A program made the position numbers and the translations under genes. Of a stretch of DNA of 5,763 nt, positions 1 to 5,733 are shown one piece after another. The notes under the pieces are model-generated. The model saw only the letters and a list, made by a program, of their open reading frames with translations, was not told where the DNA came from and did no database searches. Position 1 is the stretch's first letter. Each line of letters starts with the position of its first letter. Source of the DNA: JBCCFW01 sp039029535 (GTDB taxonomy: Bacteria; Acidobacteriota; JBCCFW01); NCBI GenBank assembly GCA_039029535.1, contig JBCCFW010000280.1, positions 1-5,763 of the forward strand, written 5' to 3'.

Positions 1-2
1 CG

Positions 3-782
3 GGCAGCCAGAACTTCTTCTTCCTGGCCTATCCGCTGTGGAACGGTCTTCCGGACGTCGGGACCGAGGCGCCGCGAGGACCGGGGGAGGTGCCCTGTGC
101 CTCGCTGGCCGTGGGTGGGGCCGAGTTCGTTCCCGACGGCATCATCACCCTGGCCGACGTGCTCTGCGACACCTGGACGATGCTGCCGGAGCTGACGGGC
201 ACGGAGCTGGCCTCGGTGCAGTACGTCGATCCGACCGACTGCTCCTGGCAGGCTCTGGCCCTGAGCAGGACGCCCTTCTTCGGTGCTTCCTTCGGCGGCG
301 CGCTCGGCGTCGAGCTGGCGTCGATTCGCGAGCAGGGTCTCCTCCTCCAGTTCACGCAGAGCGTCGCGGGAGTGAATCGACCGGTGATCGTGGGCTCGCA
401 CGATCCCAGCTACATCGGGCGGGAGCTCTCCGACGCGGTGACCTGCGGTCGAGCCATCATCAATCCCCACTACCACTCGCTCTACGAGAGCACGACCGAG
501 ATCTTCTGCGGGCTCGAGGGGGTCGACTGGCTCGACGTCGACGTGGACGGCAATCCCGACGACTGTGAGGGCGGAGTCTACGGTGGTTCGGGAGAGCAGT
601 ACGCCCTTCAAACCTACGTGAACCGTCCCGGTGACTTCGGCTTCAGGGCAGCGGTCCTCTCCGACTTTCTCGGGTTCATCGTCCTTCCCAGTGCTCCGAT
701 CCCGCTCCAACCAGGTCACGCTTACCTGCTGTCGATGGGGCGCGCAGCGAGTCCGCAGACGTTCATCCAGCCGCACTACTGA
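3..782 (+). CDS. 3' part of a secreted-type repeat protein, function unknown (5' end outside window)
   Basis: The reading frame is open from base 3 to the TGA at 780-782, giving 259 visible residues. The frame already reads sensible protein (GSQNFFFLAYPLWNG) before the first GTG at 90, so the true start lies upstream of the window. Two degenerate copies of a roughly 110-130-residue module can be seen. The first covers about residues 1-135 and ends in VIVGSHDP; the second covers about 145-259 and ends in TFIQPHY. Each carries a cysteine triplet (C32, C55, C80 and C148, C169, C188), and the last two cysteines of each lie in similar contexts (LADVLC...PTDC and TTEIFC...PDDC). There is no catalytic motif or membrane segment. 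The paired cysteines and beta-rich look suggest an extracytoplasmic protein. It ends 133 bp before the paralog array and shares no obvious sequence with it. Function is not recognised. The CDS call is secure; the module duplication is an inference by eye. Confidence 0.8.
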   Translation, partial: GSQNFFFLAYPLWNGLPDVGTEAPRGPGEVPCASLAVGGAEFVPDGIITLADVLCDTWTMLPELTGTELASVQYVDPTDCSWQALALSRTPFFGASFGGALGVELASIREQGLLLQFTQSVAGVNRPVIVGSHDPSYIGRELSDAVTCGRAIINPHYHSLYESTTEIFCGLEGVDWLDVDVDGNPDDCEGGVYGGSGEQYALQTYVNRPGDFGFRAAVLSDFLGFIVLPSAPIPLQPGHAYLLSMGRAASPQTFIQPHY

Positions 783-915
783 CGATGCCCGGCCGCCTTT
801 CTGAACGGCTCGGACCTCGAGCGGTGGTCAGGTTGAGTCTTGGGGCCGAGTACTACCTGGTTGGCAGCCACGACGCCCGTGGAGCCTGAACCATTGAGTC
901 CAGAGAGGGGAGCCC
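783..915 (+). promoter_or_regulatory. Intergenic leader of gene 1 with hairpin and Shine-Dalgarno
   Basis: This 133-bp gap precedes gene 1. Bases 859-892 fold into a hairpin of 12 pairs. GGTT 859-862 pairs with AACC 889-892, GGC 863-865 with GCC 884-886, and CCACG 868-872 with CGTGG 878-882, closing a 5-nt loop (ACGCC). The hairpin is flanked by CCTGGTTGG (856-864) and by TGAGTCC (895-901) running into the Shine-Dalgarno GAGGGGAG (905-912), three bases before the ATG. Both flanks recur upstream of gene 2. TACTAC at 851-856 aligns with the TAGCTT of gene 2 and may be a -10 element; no convincing -35 was found. No U-tract follows the hairpin and it sits just before the ribosome site, so a 5'-UTR element is more likely than a terminator for the upstream gene. 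Confidence 0.5.
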
Positions 916-2382
916 ATGTCGTCCCTGCGCTTCAAGCACTACCTGCTCTTGCTGCTCGTCTTGAACGTCGCTTCGGCCCAGGCCGGTGACGTCTTCAGCG
1001 GGATCATCGTCGACGGCGTCGAAGCCGACGGCTCCTGCATGCCCACCGGCGCCACGGAGATCGAGCTCCTGGCCGTCAAGGTCGGCAGCCTCGGGCTCGA
1101 CACCACCGACTGGCACTACGTGAAGGACGGGAGCTCCGTCGGTGGAGCCTCCCAGTCGGGCTTCACCTACTCCATCGTCCCGGGCAACTTCTCCGTCCCG
1201 GAAGCCGGCACCGACCGCACCTGGTTCTTCCTGAGCACTCCGAGCCCCGACGCCGGTGGTGATTGGCTCGCGGTGGACTCGAGCGACCCCAGCGCGCTCG
1301 AGCTGGGAGCGACCACCTACCAGCGCGTGGGCGACACCATCGCGGCGAGCTTTGCCGAACACTCCGGCACCGGCATCCACTTCGACGGAAGCGGCCTCCC
1401 GGTGCGCATCTATCTCGGTGTCGTGTCGACGAGCTTTCCGACCTGGACAACGGAAAGTATCGACGTCCTCTTCGGTGCGCTGATCGACTACCAACCCACC
1501 CTCTATCTCCCCAGTGCCGGCTGTGGCTTCGGTGGGGCCGTGGAGCACCAGCTCCACCCCGGGCGCGGGCTCGTCATCGGCTACAACATCTACCGGAGGG
1601 AAGACGTCGGAGGACCCGCGCCGGCCAAGGAGAGCTGGGGTCTCGAGGACTGGCTCAGCTTCATCCCTGCGGTCGACGAGCCGGGTGATCTATCCGGCAC
1701 GATCGACATCAACGATGTCATCCAAGACGGCAACGAGTACCTGATCTTCTCCGACTCCGACCTGCCGTCCCTCCGGCAGTCGCCGCAGCCTCCCCCCGAG
1801 CCGAGGTGTGGCCAGGTTTACTGGTACGTCATCCAGCCCGTCATCGAGGGCGACTACGAGCAGTGGAGCGACGAGACCCTCATCGCCGGCGTACCGCTCG
1901 GTTTCGAGCCGAAGCTGCCGGACGGTGGCATCGACATGACGGGGGACGGTGAGCCCGAGTTCTTCAGCCCCCAGGCGATCCACGCCGGGCGCTCCGGGCT
2001 CGGTCTCACCGTGGACGGTCGTCCCCTCCTCTCGGCAGCAGTTCGGAGCTGCACGGCCTCCTCTCCGCTGGCCGCCAGCGGTCAGGTCGAGCTCCGGACC
2101 GGCTCGGGCCAGACGCTGGAGCTCGTCCTCGGGTTCGCGACGGCCGACGTCCTGGGCTACGACGTCTACCGCCTGGACCGGGGCCGGCGTCATCGGGTCA
2201 ACGCCAGGCTGCTCCCGGCGCAGGGCGCGGAGGGGGGAGTGGTCTTGCTCGAGGGGCCACGCCTGCGCGGAGGTCGGCAGGGGACCTACGAGGTCGAGGT
2301 CGTGCTGACCGATGGTGGGGTGCGGGTCGAAGGGCCGTTCACGCTCGTCGCCGCCGACACCCGCCGGAGTCGCCGCCGCTAG
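916..2382 (+). CDS. Exported multi-domain protein, paralog 1 of 3; unknown function, FN3-like C-terminus
   Basis: This 488-codon gene starts at an ATG with a good Shine-Dalgarno 3 bases upstream. The start is supported by paralog 2, which also begins MSSLR. A signal peptide is clear: basic n-region, LLLLLVL core, and AQA|GD cleavage near residue 23. The N-terminal domain (about 24-210) contains a conserved ATEIEL strand and SVGGASQSGF; it loosely recalls lamin-tail-like beta sandwiches, which is speculative. A first fibronectin-III-like stretch begins at GYNIYR (222) and includes a proline-rich QSPQPPPEP turn and YWYVIQP. A loop DMTGDGEPE (340-348) resembles calcium-binding D-x-[DNT]-G-D-G loops. 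The C-terminal module (about 394-478) has GYDVYRLDR (414) and RVNARLLPAQG, similar to FN3-like modules of many secreted bacterial proteins. Cysteines 41, 203, 298 and 379 are conserved in all copies and may form two disulfides. The protein ends in TRRSRRR. It is the most divergent copy. No catalytic residues are recognised. Confidence 0.85.
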   Translation: MSSLRFKHYLLLLLVLNVASAQAGDVFSGIIVDGVEADGSCMPTGATEIELLAVKVGSLGLDTTDWHYVKDGSSVGGASQSGFTYSIVPGNFSVPEAGTDRTWFFLSTPSPDAGGDWLAVDSSDPSALELGATTYQRVGDTIAASFAEHSGTGIHFDGSGLPVRIYLGVVSTSFPTWTTESIDVLFGALIDYQPTLYLPSAGCGFGGAVEHQLHPGRGLVIGYNIYRREDVGGPAPAKESWGLEDWLSFIPAVDEPGDLSGTIDINDVIQDGNEYLIFSDSDLPSLRQSPQPPPEPRCGQVYWYVIQPVIEGDYEQWSDETLIAGVPLGFEPKLPDGGIDMTGDGEPEFFSPQAIHAGRSGLGLTVDGRPLLSAAVRSCTASSPLAASGQVELRTGSGQTLELVLGFATADVLGYDVYRLDRGRRHRVNARLLPAQGAEGGVVLLEGPRLRGGRQGTYEVEVVLTDGGVRVEGPFTLVAADTRRSRRR

Positions 2383-2512
2383 GCAGCTCACGAGTGGCTG
2401 TACTCCGTACGGCATCCCGACGAGCTGCGGACCTCGGTGTTAGCTTCCTGGCTGGGAGAGCCGTGCAGCTCACGGCCTCTCGGTCCGGTGAGTCCGGAGA
2501 GGGAGCCCGCTC
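2383..2512 (+). promoter_or_regulatory. Leader of gene 2: putative -10, 5'-UTR hairpin and Shine-Dalgarno
   Basis: This 130-bp gap repeats the leader plan of gene 1. TAGCTT at 2441-2446, preceded by TG at 2438-2439 (TGT-TAGCTT), may be an extended -10 element; no matching -35 is evident. CCTGGCTGG (2447-2455) is followed by a hairpin at 2456-2481. GAGAG pairs with CTCTC and CCGTG (2461-2465) with CACGG (2471-2475), with one bulged C (2476) and a 5-nt loop CAGCT. TGAGTCC (2489-2495) and the Shine-Dalgarno GGAGAGGGAG (2496-2505) follow, 7 bases before the ATG. Flanks match the gene 1 leader, while the stem sequence differs but still pairs. If TAGCTT is the -10, the hairpin would lie almost at the mRNA 5' end. 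Confidence 0.5.
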
Positions 2513-3979
2513 ATGTCGTCGTTGCGTCATGCCTGCTGCCTATTGGCGTCGTTCGTCCTGGGAGTCAGCTCGGTTCAGGGTGCCGGTCTCGTCTTCGGCG
2601 GCGTGATCGTCGATGGAGTCGAGGCCGATGGGTCGTGTGCTCCCACCATCGCGACGGAGATCGAGCTCTACACCGTCAAGGTCAGCGAGGCCGGGCTCGA
2701 CTACACCGACTGGCACTACGTGAAGGGTGCCGATTCGGTCGGCGGTGCCTCCCAGTCGGGCTTCAGCTACGTCGTGACCCCTGGCAACTTCACGATCGGG
2801 GAGGCTGCCCCCGATCGTGCTTGGTTCTTCCTGACCTCGCCGAGCCCGGACGAGGGTGGGGACTGGCTTGCTGCTGATTCGAGTGACACCAGCACCCCCA
2901 ACCCAGGAGCGATCACCTTTCAGCAGGTGGGCGACACGATCGCGGCCGGCTTCGCCGAGCATGCCGGTACCGGCATCCGTTTCGACGGCAGTGGCGTTCC
3001 CGTGTCCATCGACCTGGGATCGGGAGCGAGGGAGTTCCCAGCCCGAGCGCGCGGTGGCATCGATGTCGTCTTCGGTGCGTTGATCGACTACCAGCCGACC
3101 CTCTACTTCCCGGGGCCGGACTGCGGTTTCGGAAGTGGCGTCGAGCATCAGCTCCTCCCGGGACGGGGGCTGATCATCGGCTACAACATCTACCGCCAAG
3201 AGGACGCCGGCGTCGCCCCGACCAAGGACAGCTGGGCTCAGAAGGACTGGCTGGGCTTCATCCCCGCCGTCGATGAGCCGGGTGACCTCGCCGGGACCAT
3301 CGATCTCGACGCGACCCCTGCGAACGGCAACGAGTACCTCTTCTTCTCCGATGCCGATCTCCCCGGGCTGCGACAGTCGCCGCTGCCTCCGCCCGAGCCC
3401 GGCTGCGCTCGGTCCTACTGGTACGTCATCCAGCCGGTCATCGAGGGGGACTATCAGGCATGGAGTGAGGCGACCGTCATCGCTCGCGTGCCGCTCGGTT
3501 TCGATCCGCGCCTCTCCGACGGCGGCATCGACCTGACGGGTGACGGCGAGCCCGAGTTCTTCAGCCCGCAAGCCATCCATGCCGGGCTGCCGGGGCTGGG
3601 CCTGACGGTCCAGGGCCGCCCTCTCGTCTCGGCGGCCGTGCGGAGCTGCACGGCCGCCGATCCCATGGCGACCACCGGTCACGTCGCGCTCCGTCCCGGC
3701 TTGGACGACACGCTCGAGCTCGTCCTCGGTCTCGAGGCGGCGGACGTGTTGGGCTACGACGTCTACCGCCTGGACCGAGGCCGGCGTCATCGCGTCAACG
3801 CGATGCTGCTCCCGGCGCAGGGCCTCGAAGGGGGCGTGGTCGTGATCGACACTCCCCGGCTTCGAGCCCGACGTGCGGGTACCTACGAGGTCGAGGTCCT
3901 CCTGACCGATGGGGAGGTCCGGGTGGAAGGCCCCTTCACGCTCACCGCGGCGGAGACTCGTCGGAGTCGTCGACGATGA
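2513..3979 (+). CDS. Exported multi-domain protein, paralog 2 of 3; unknown function, FN3-like C-terminus
   Basis: This 488-codon gene starts at an ATG 7 bases after a strong Shine-Dalgarno and shares the MSSLR start with paralog 1. The signal peptide has the core LLASFVLGVSSVQ, with cleavage expected near residues 23-25. Its two cysteines (8, 9) lie in the h-region and are not in a lipobox position. Domain order is as in paralog 1: N-terminal domain with IELYTVKV and SVGGASQSGFSY, GYNIYR at 223, the loop DLTGDGEPE at 340, and the C-terminal FN3-like GYDVYRLDR at 414. The mature cysteines are 42, 204, 298 and 379. The tail TRRSRRR uses CGT CGG AGT CGT CGA CGA before TGA. The last CGA plus the stop creates the ATGA that starts gene 3, and CGGAG in the tail can serve as its ribosome site, so translation of 2 and 3 is probably coupled. 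Function is unknown. Confidence 0.85.
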   Translation: MSSLRHACCLLASFVLGVSSVQGAGLVFGGVIVDGVEADGSCAPTIATEIELYTVKVSEAGLDYTDWHYVKGADSVGGASQSGFSYVVTPGNFTIGEAAPDRAWFFLTSPSPDEGGDWLAADSSDTSTPNPGAITFQQVGDTIAAGFAEHAGTGIRFDGSGVPVSIDLGSGAREFPARARGGIDVVFGALIDYQPTLYFPGPDCGFGSGVEHQLLPGRGLIIGYNIYRQEDAGVAPTKDSWAQKDWLGFIPAVDEPGDLAGTIDLDATPANGNEYLFFSDADLPGLRQSPLPPPEPGCARSYWYVIQPVIEGDYQAWSEATVIARVPLGFDPRLSDGGIDLTGDGEPEFFSPQAIHAGLPGLGLTVQGRPLVSAAVRSCTAADPMATTGHVALRPGLDDTLELVLGLEAADVLGYDVYRLDRGRRHRVNAMLLPAQGLEGGVVVIDTPRLRARRAGTYEVEVLLTDGEVRVEGPFTLTAAETRRSRRR

Positions 3980-4003
3980 AGATCATCGAGTCCGTCGTGG
4001 GAG
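3962..4003 (+). promoter_or_regulatory. Gene 2/gene 3 junction: ATGA overlap and remnant of the family leader
   Basis: The stop of gene 2 (3977-3979) overlaps the ATG at 3976, with CGGAG at 3962-3966 placed 9 bases upstream. Just inside, GAGTCCGTCGTGGGAG (3988-4003) matches the gene 2 leader GAGTCCGGAGAGGGAG (2490-2505) at 13 of 16 bases. This is the sequence that carries the Shine-Dalgarno in genes 1 and 2. It looks like a decayed copy of the 3' edge of the leader, left after the upstream part (putative promoter and hairpin) was lost. It now lies 20 bases before the internal ATG at 4024, too far for an ordinary Shine-Dalgarno. Confidence 0.45.
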
Positions 4004-5481
4004 TCAGCGCACCGTCCTGGTCGATGCGGGTCCTCGCGTTGCTACTCGTGATGCTCGGTCCGGGACTCGGCTCGGCCGTCGCCGCGGGTGCCTTCGGCGG
4101 GCTCGTCGTCGATGGGGTCGTGGACAGCGGTTCCTGCGCACCGGCCAGCGTGACGGGGATCGAGCTCTACACCGTCAAGGTCGACAGCCGCGGTCTCGAT
4201 TACACCGACTGGCTCTACGTCAAGAACGGAGACAGCGTCGGAGGGGCCTCGCAGTCTGGCTTCAGCTACGTGGTCACGGGTGGGAATTTCTCGGTGGCAG
4301 AGGCGGGCACCGATCGCCTCTGGTTCTTCCTCACGGCGCCGAGTCCTGACACGGGCGGGGACTGGCTCGCCACCGACTCGACTGACCCGAGCGCTCCCAA
4401 CCCGGGAGCGACCACGTTCCAACGGGTCGGCGACACCATCGCGGCGACCTTCGCCGAGCACGCCGGCACGGGCGTCCGCTTCAATGGGACCGGTCTCGCG
4501 GTGCCCATCGACCTGGGCTCGGGAGCTCGGGACTTCCCGTCACGGGGGAGCGGCGGCATCGACGTCGTCTTCGGAGCGCTGATCGACCATCAGCCGACCC
4601 ACTACCTCCCCGGTCCGGACTGTGGCTTCGGGGGTGGCGTCGAGCATCAGCTCCTGCCGGGGCGAGGACTGATCATCGGTTACAACGTCTACCGCCAAGA
4701 CGACGCGGGCGGGCCGGCACCGACCAAGGACAGCTGGGGCTTCGAAGATTGGCTCGCCTTCATCCCTGCCGTCGACGAGCCGGGGGACCTCGCTGGCACC
4801 GTCGACCTCGACGACGTGCCCCAGAACGGGAACGAGTACCTCTTCTTCTCCGATGCCGACCTGTCCGGGTTGCGGGAGTCGCCGCAGCCTCCTCCCGAGC
4901 CCGGCTGCGGCCGGGCCTACTGGTACGTCATTCAGCCCGTCGTCGAGGGTGACTACCAGGACTGGACCAAGGAGACCCGGCTGGCGCGTGTCGCCCTGGG
5001 CTTCGACCCTCGCCTCCCCGGCGGAGGCATCGACCTGACGGGTGATGGTGCCCCTGAGTTCTTCAGCCCGCAGGCCGTCCACGCCGGGCTGCCCGGACTG
5101 GGCCTGACGGTCGACGGCCGTCCTCTCGTCTCGGCCACCGTGCGGGGCTGCACGGCGTCCGATCCCATGGCGACCACCGGTCACGTCGCGCTCCGCCCCG
5201 GCGCGGACGACACGCTCGAGCTCGTCCTCGGTCTCGAGTCCGCCGACGTGCTCGGCTACGACGTCTACCGGCTCGACCGAGGCCGACGTCACCGCGTCAA
5301 CGCGATGCTGCTCCCGGCGCAGGGGCTCGACGGGGGAGTGGTCGTGCTCGACGGTCCTCGGCTCCGAGCCCGGCGGGCCGGCACCTACGAGGTGGAGATC
5401 CTCGCGTCGAACGGTGACGTGCGAGTGGAGGGTCCCTTCACGCTCACCGCCGCGGAGACCCGCCGGAGCCGCCGCCGCTGA
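3976..5481 (+). CDS. Exported multi-domain protein, paralog 3 of 3; unknown function, FN3-like C-terminus
   Basis: From the coupled ATG at 3976 the protein has 501 residues. The in-frame ATG at 4024 gives 485, closer to the 488 of its paralogs, and begins directly with a clean signal peptide (MRVLALLLVMLG..., cleavage near AVAA|G). The longer start has the ATGA overlap and a plausible ribosome site, the shorter has family length, and the choice is open. In long-form numbering the domains follow the family: IELYTVKV, SVGGASQSGFSY, GYNVYR at 235, DLTGDGAPE at 353, the FN3-like GYDVYRLDR at 427, cysteines 54, 216, 311 and 392, and the tail TRRSRRR. It is closest to paralog 2, most of all over the last third at the DNA level. 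It lacks a leader of its own, so it is probably transcribed with gene 2. No enzymatic motif is seen and its function is unknown. Confidence 0.83.
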   Translation: MKIIESVVGVSAPSWSMRVLALLLVMLGPGLGSAVAAGAFGGLVVDGVVDSGSCAPASVTGIELYTVKVDSRGLDYTDWLYVKNGDSVGGASQSGFSYVVTGGNFSVAEAGTDRLWFFLTAPSPDTGGDWLATDSTDPSAPNPGATTFQRVGDTIAATFAEHAGTGVRFNGTGLAVPIDLGSGARDFPSRGSGGIDVVFGALIDHQPTHYLPGPDCGFGGGVEHQLLPGRGLIIGYNVYRQDDAGGPAPTKDSWGFEDWLAFIPAVDEPGDLAGTVDLDDVPQNGNEYLFFSDADLSGLRESPQPPPEPGCGRAYWYVIQPVVEGDYQDWTKETRLARVALGFDPRLPGGGIDLTGDGAPEFFSPQAVHAGLPGLGLTVDGRPLVSATVRGCTASDPMATTGHVALRPGADDTLELVLGLESADVLGYDVYRLDRGRRHRVNAMLLPAQGLDGGVVVLDGPRLRARRAGTYEVEILASNGDVRVEGPFTLTAAETRRSRRR

Positions 5482-5649
5482 GCCGAGCTCCGATGGGTCG
5501 ATTCGGTTCGATCGAGGCGTGACCCACGACCTGGAGAGGGCTCCCCGGCGGCCCGCGGGAAACTCGTTCTTGGCCCTGGAAAATGAACAGTCGTCTTCCT
5601 AGCTTCCCTCACCGTCAGCGCAATGAGAGCCAGCGGGAGGAGCGAGGCG
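5482..5649 (+). promoter_or_regulatory. Intergenic region with putative -10 and strong Shine-Dalgarno
   Basis: This 168-bp gap lies between gene 3 and the ORF at 5650. TAGCTTCC at 5600-5607 matches the TAGCTTCC at 2441-2448 before gene 2, so TAGCTT may be a shared -10 element. GGGAGGAG at 5635-5642 is a strong Shine-Dalgarno, 7 bases before the ATG at 5650. CTCA (5608-5611) and TGAG (5624-5627) could pair weakly, but the covarying hairpin of genes 1 and 2 is not present. No -35 box is convincing. Confidence 0.4.
5494..5526 (+). terminator. Weak hairpin after gene 3, possible terminator
   Basis: TGGGTC (5494-5499) pairs perfectly with GACCCA (5521-5526), starting 12 bases after the gene 3 stop. 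Inside it, TCGAT (5498-5502) and ATCGA (5511-5515) can form an alternative stem. No U-tract follows, so it is not a canonical intrinsic terminator. Its position at the end of the array is the main support. Confidence 0.2.
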
Positions 5650-5733
5650 ATGAGACGACCGACTTTCGTGCCCGGGGCGGCAGCCCTGGCCCTGATGATC
5701 TCGAAAAAGGGAAGGACATTAAAATGCTATTAA
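5650..5733 (+). pseudogene. Start of a secreted-protein gene cut off by an AT-rich junction
   Basis: An ATG with an excellent Shine-Dalgarno 7 bases upstream opens a 27-codon frame reading MRRPTFVPGAAALALMI and then SKKGRTLKCY before TAA (5731-5733). The first 17 codons have the look of a signal peptide (two arginines, then an Ala/Leu-rich core) and the GC-rich codon use of the neighbours. From about codon 18 the codons become A-rich (AAA, AAG, ACA, TTA, AAA), as if the gene were interrupted inside its signal sequence. The natural reading is the 5' end of a further exported protein, whose identity cannot be told. It could instead be an intact gene broken only by a chimeric sequence end. Confidence 0.4.

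Larger units (their letters stand above)
916..5481 (+). repeat. Tandem array of three paralogous genes
   Basis: Three head-to-tail units of about 1.47-1.5 kb begin at 916, 2513 and 3976. The encoded proteins align along their whole length with few gaps. Shared blocks in order are SVGGASQSGF, FGALID[YH]QPT, GRGL[VI]IGYN[IV]YR, FIPAVDEPGDL, GNEYL[IF]FSD, YWYVIQPV, TGDG.PEFFSPQA, LGYDVYRLDRGRRHRVN and TRRSRRR. Units 2 and 3 are closer to each other than to unit 1; both have, for example, DLGSGAR[ED]FP and DPMATTGHVALRPG where unit 1 differs. The array therefore grew in at least two steps. Confidence 0.9.

Noticed and set aside
38..568. Forward 176-codon frame overlapping the first gene
   Set aside because: Arg-rich, low-complexity translation in an alternate frame; the frame from base 3 to 782 reads through with ordered protein features.
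806..824. Inverted repeat GCTCG-GACCT-CGAGC after the first gene as a terminator
   Set aside because: Only five perfect pairs plus one beyond a mismatch, and no T-run; not distinguishable from chance in GC-rich DNA.
2383..2474. Direct repeat GCAGCTCACG at 2383-2392 and 2465-2474, and the inverted pair GCAGCTC / GAGCTGC (2383-2389, 2422-2428)
   Set aside because: Possible operator-like sites, but they are short, absent from the gene 1 leader, and one copy is already explained by the leader hairpin.
2531..2542. Cysteine pair in the gene 2 signal peptide as a lipoprotein signal
   Set aside because: Cysteines 8 and 9 lie at the start of the hydrophobic core, with no lipobox [LVI][AST][GA]C before them, and the paralogs lack them.
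2540..3790. Long antisense open frame of 416 codons, with similar ones at 853-1557, 1690-2415 and 4540-5292
   Set aside because: They recur at matching places opposite all three paralogs, as expected from GC-rich codon bias. They have low-complexity Arg/Gly/Val composition and no ribosome sites, while the + frames have signal peptides and conserved domains.
5570..5587. TTGGCCCTGGAAAATGAA as a sigma-54 promoter
   Set aside because: The -24 part is partly right, but the -12 TTGCA element is missing.
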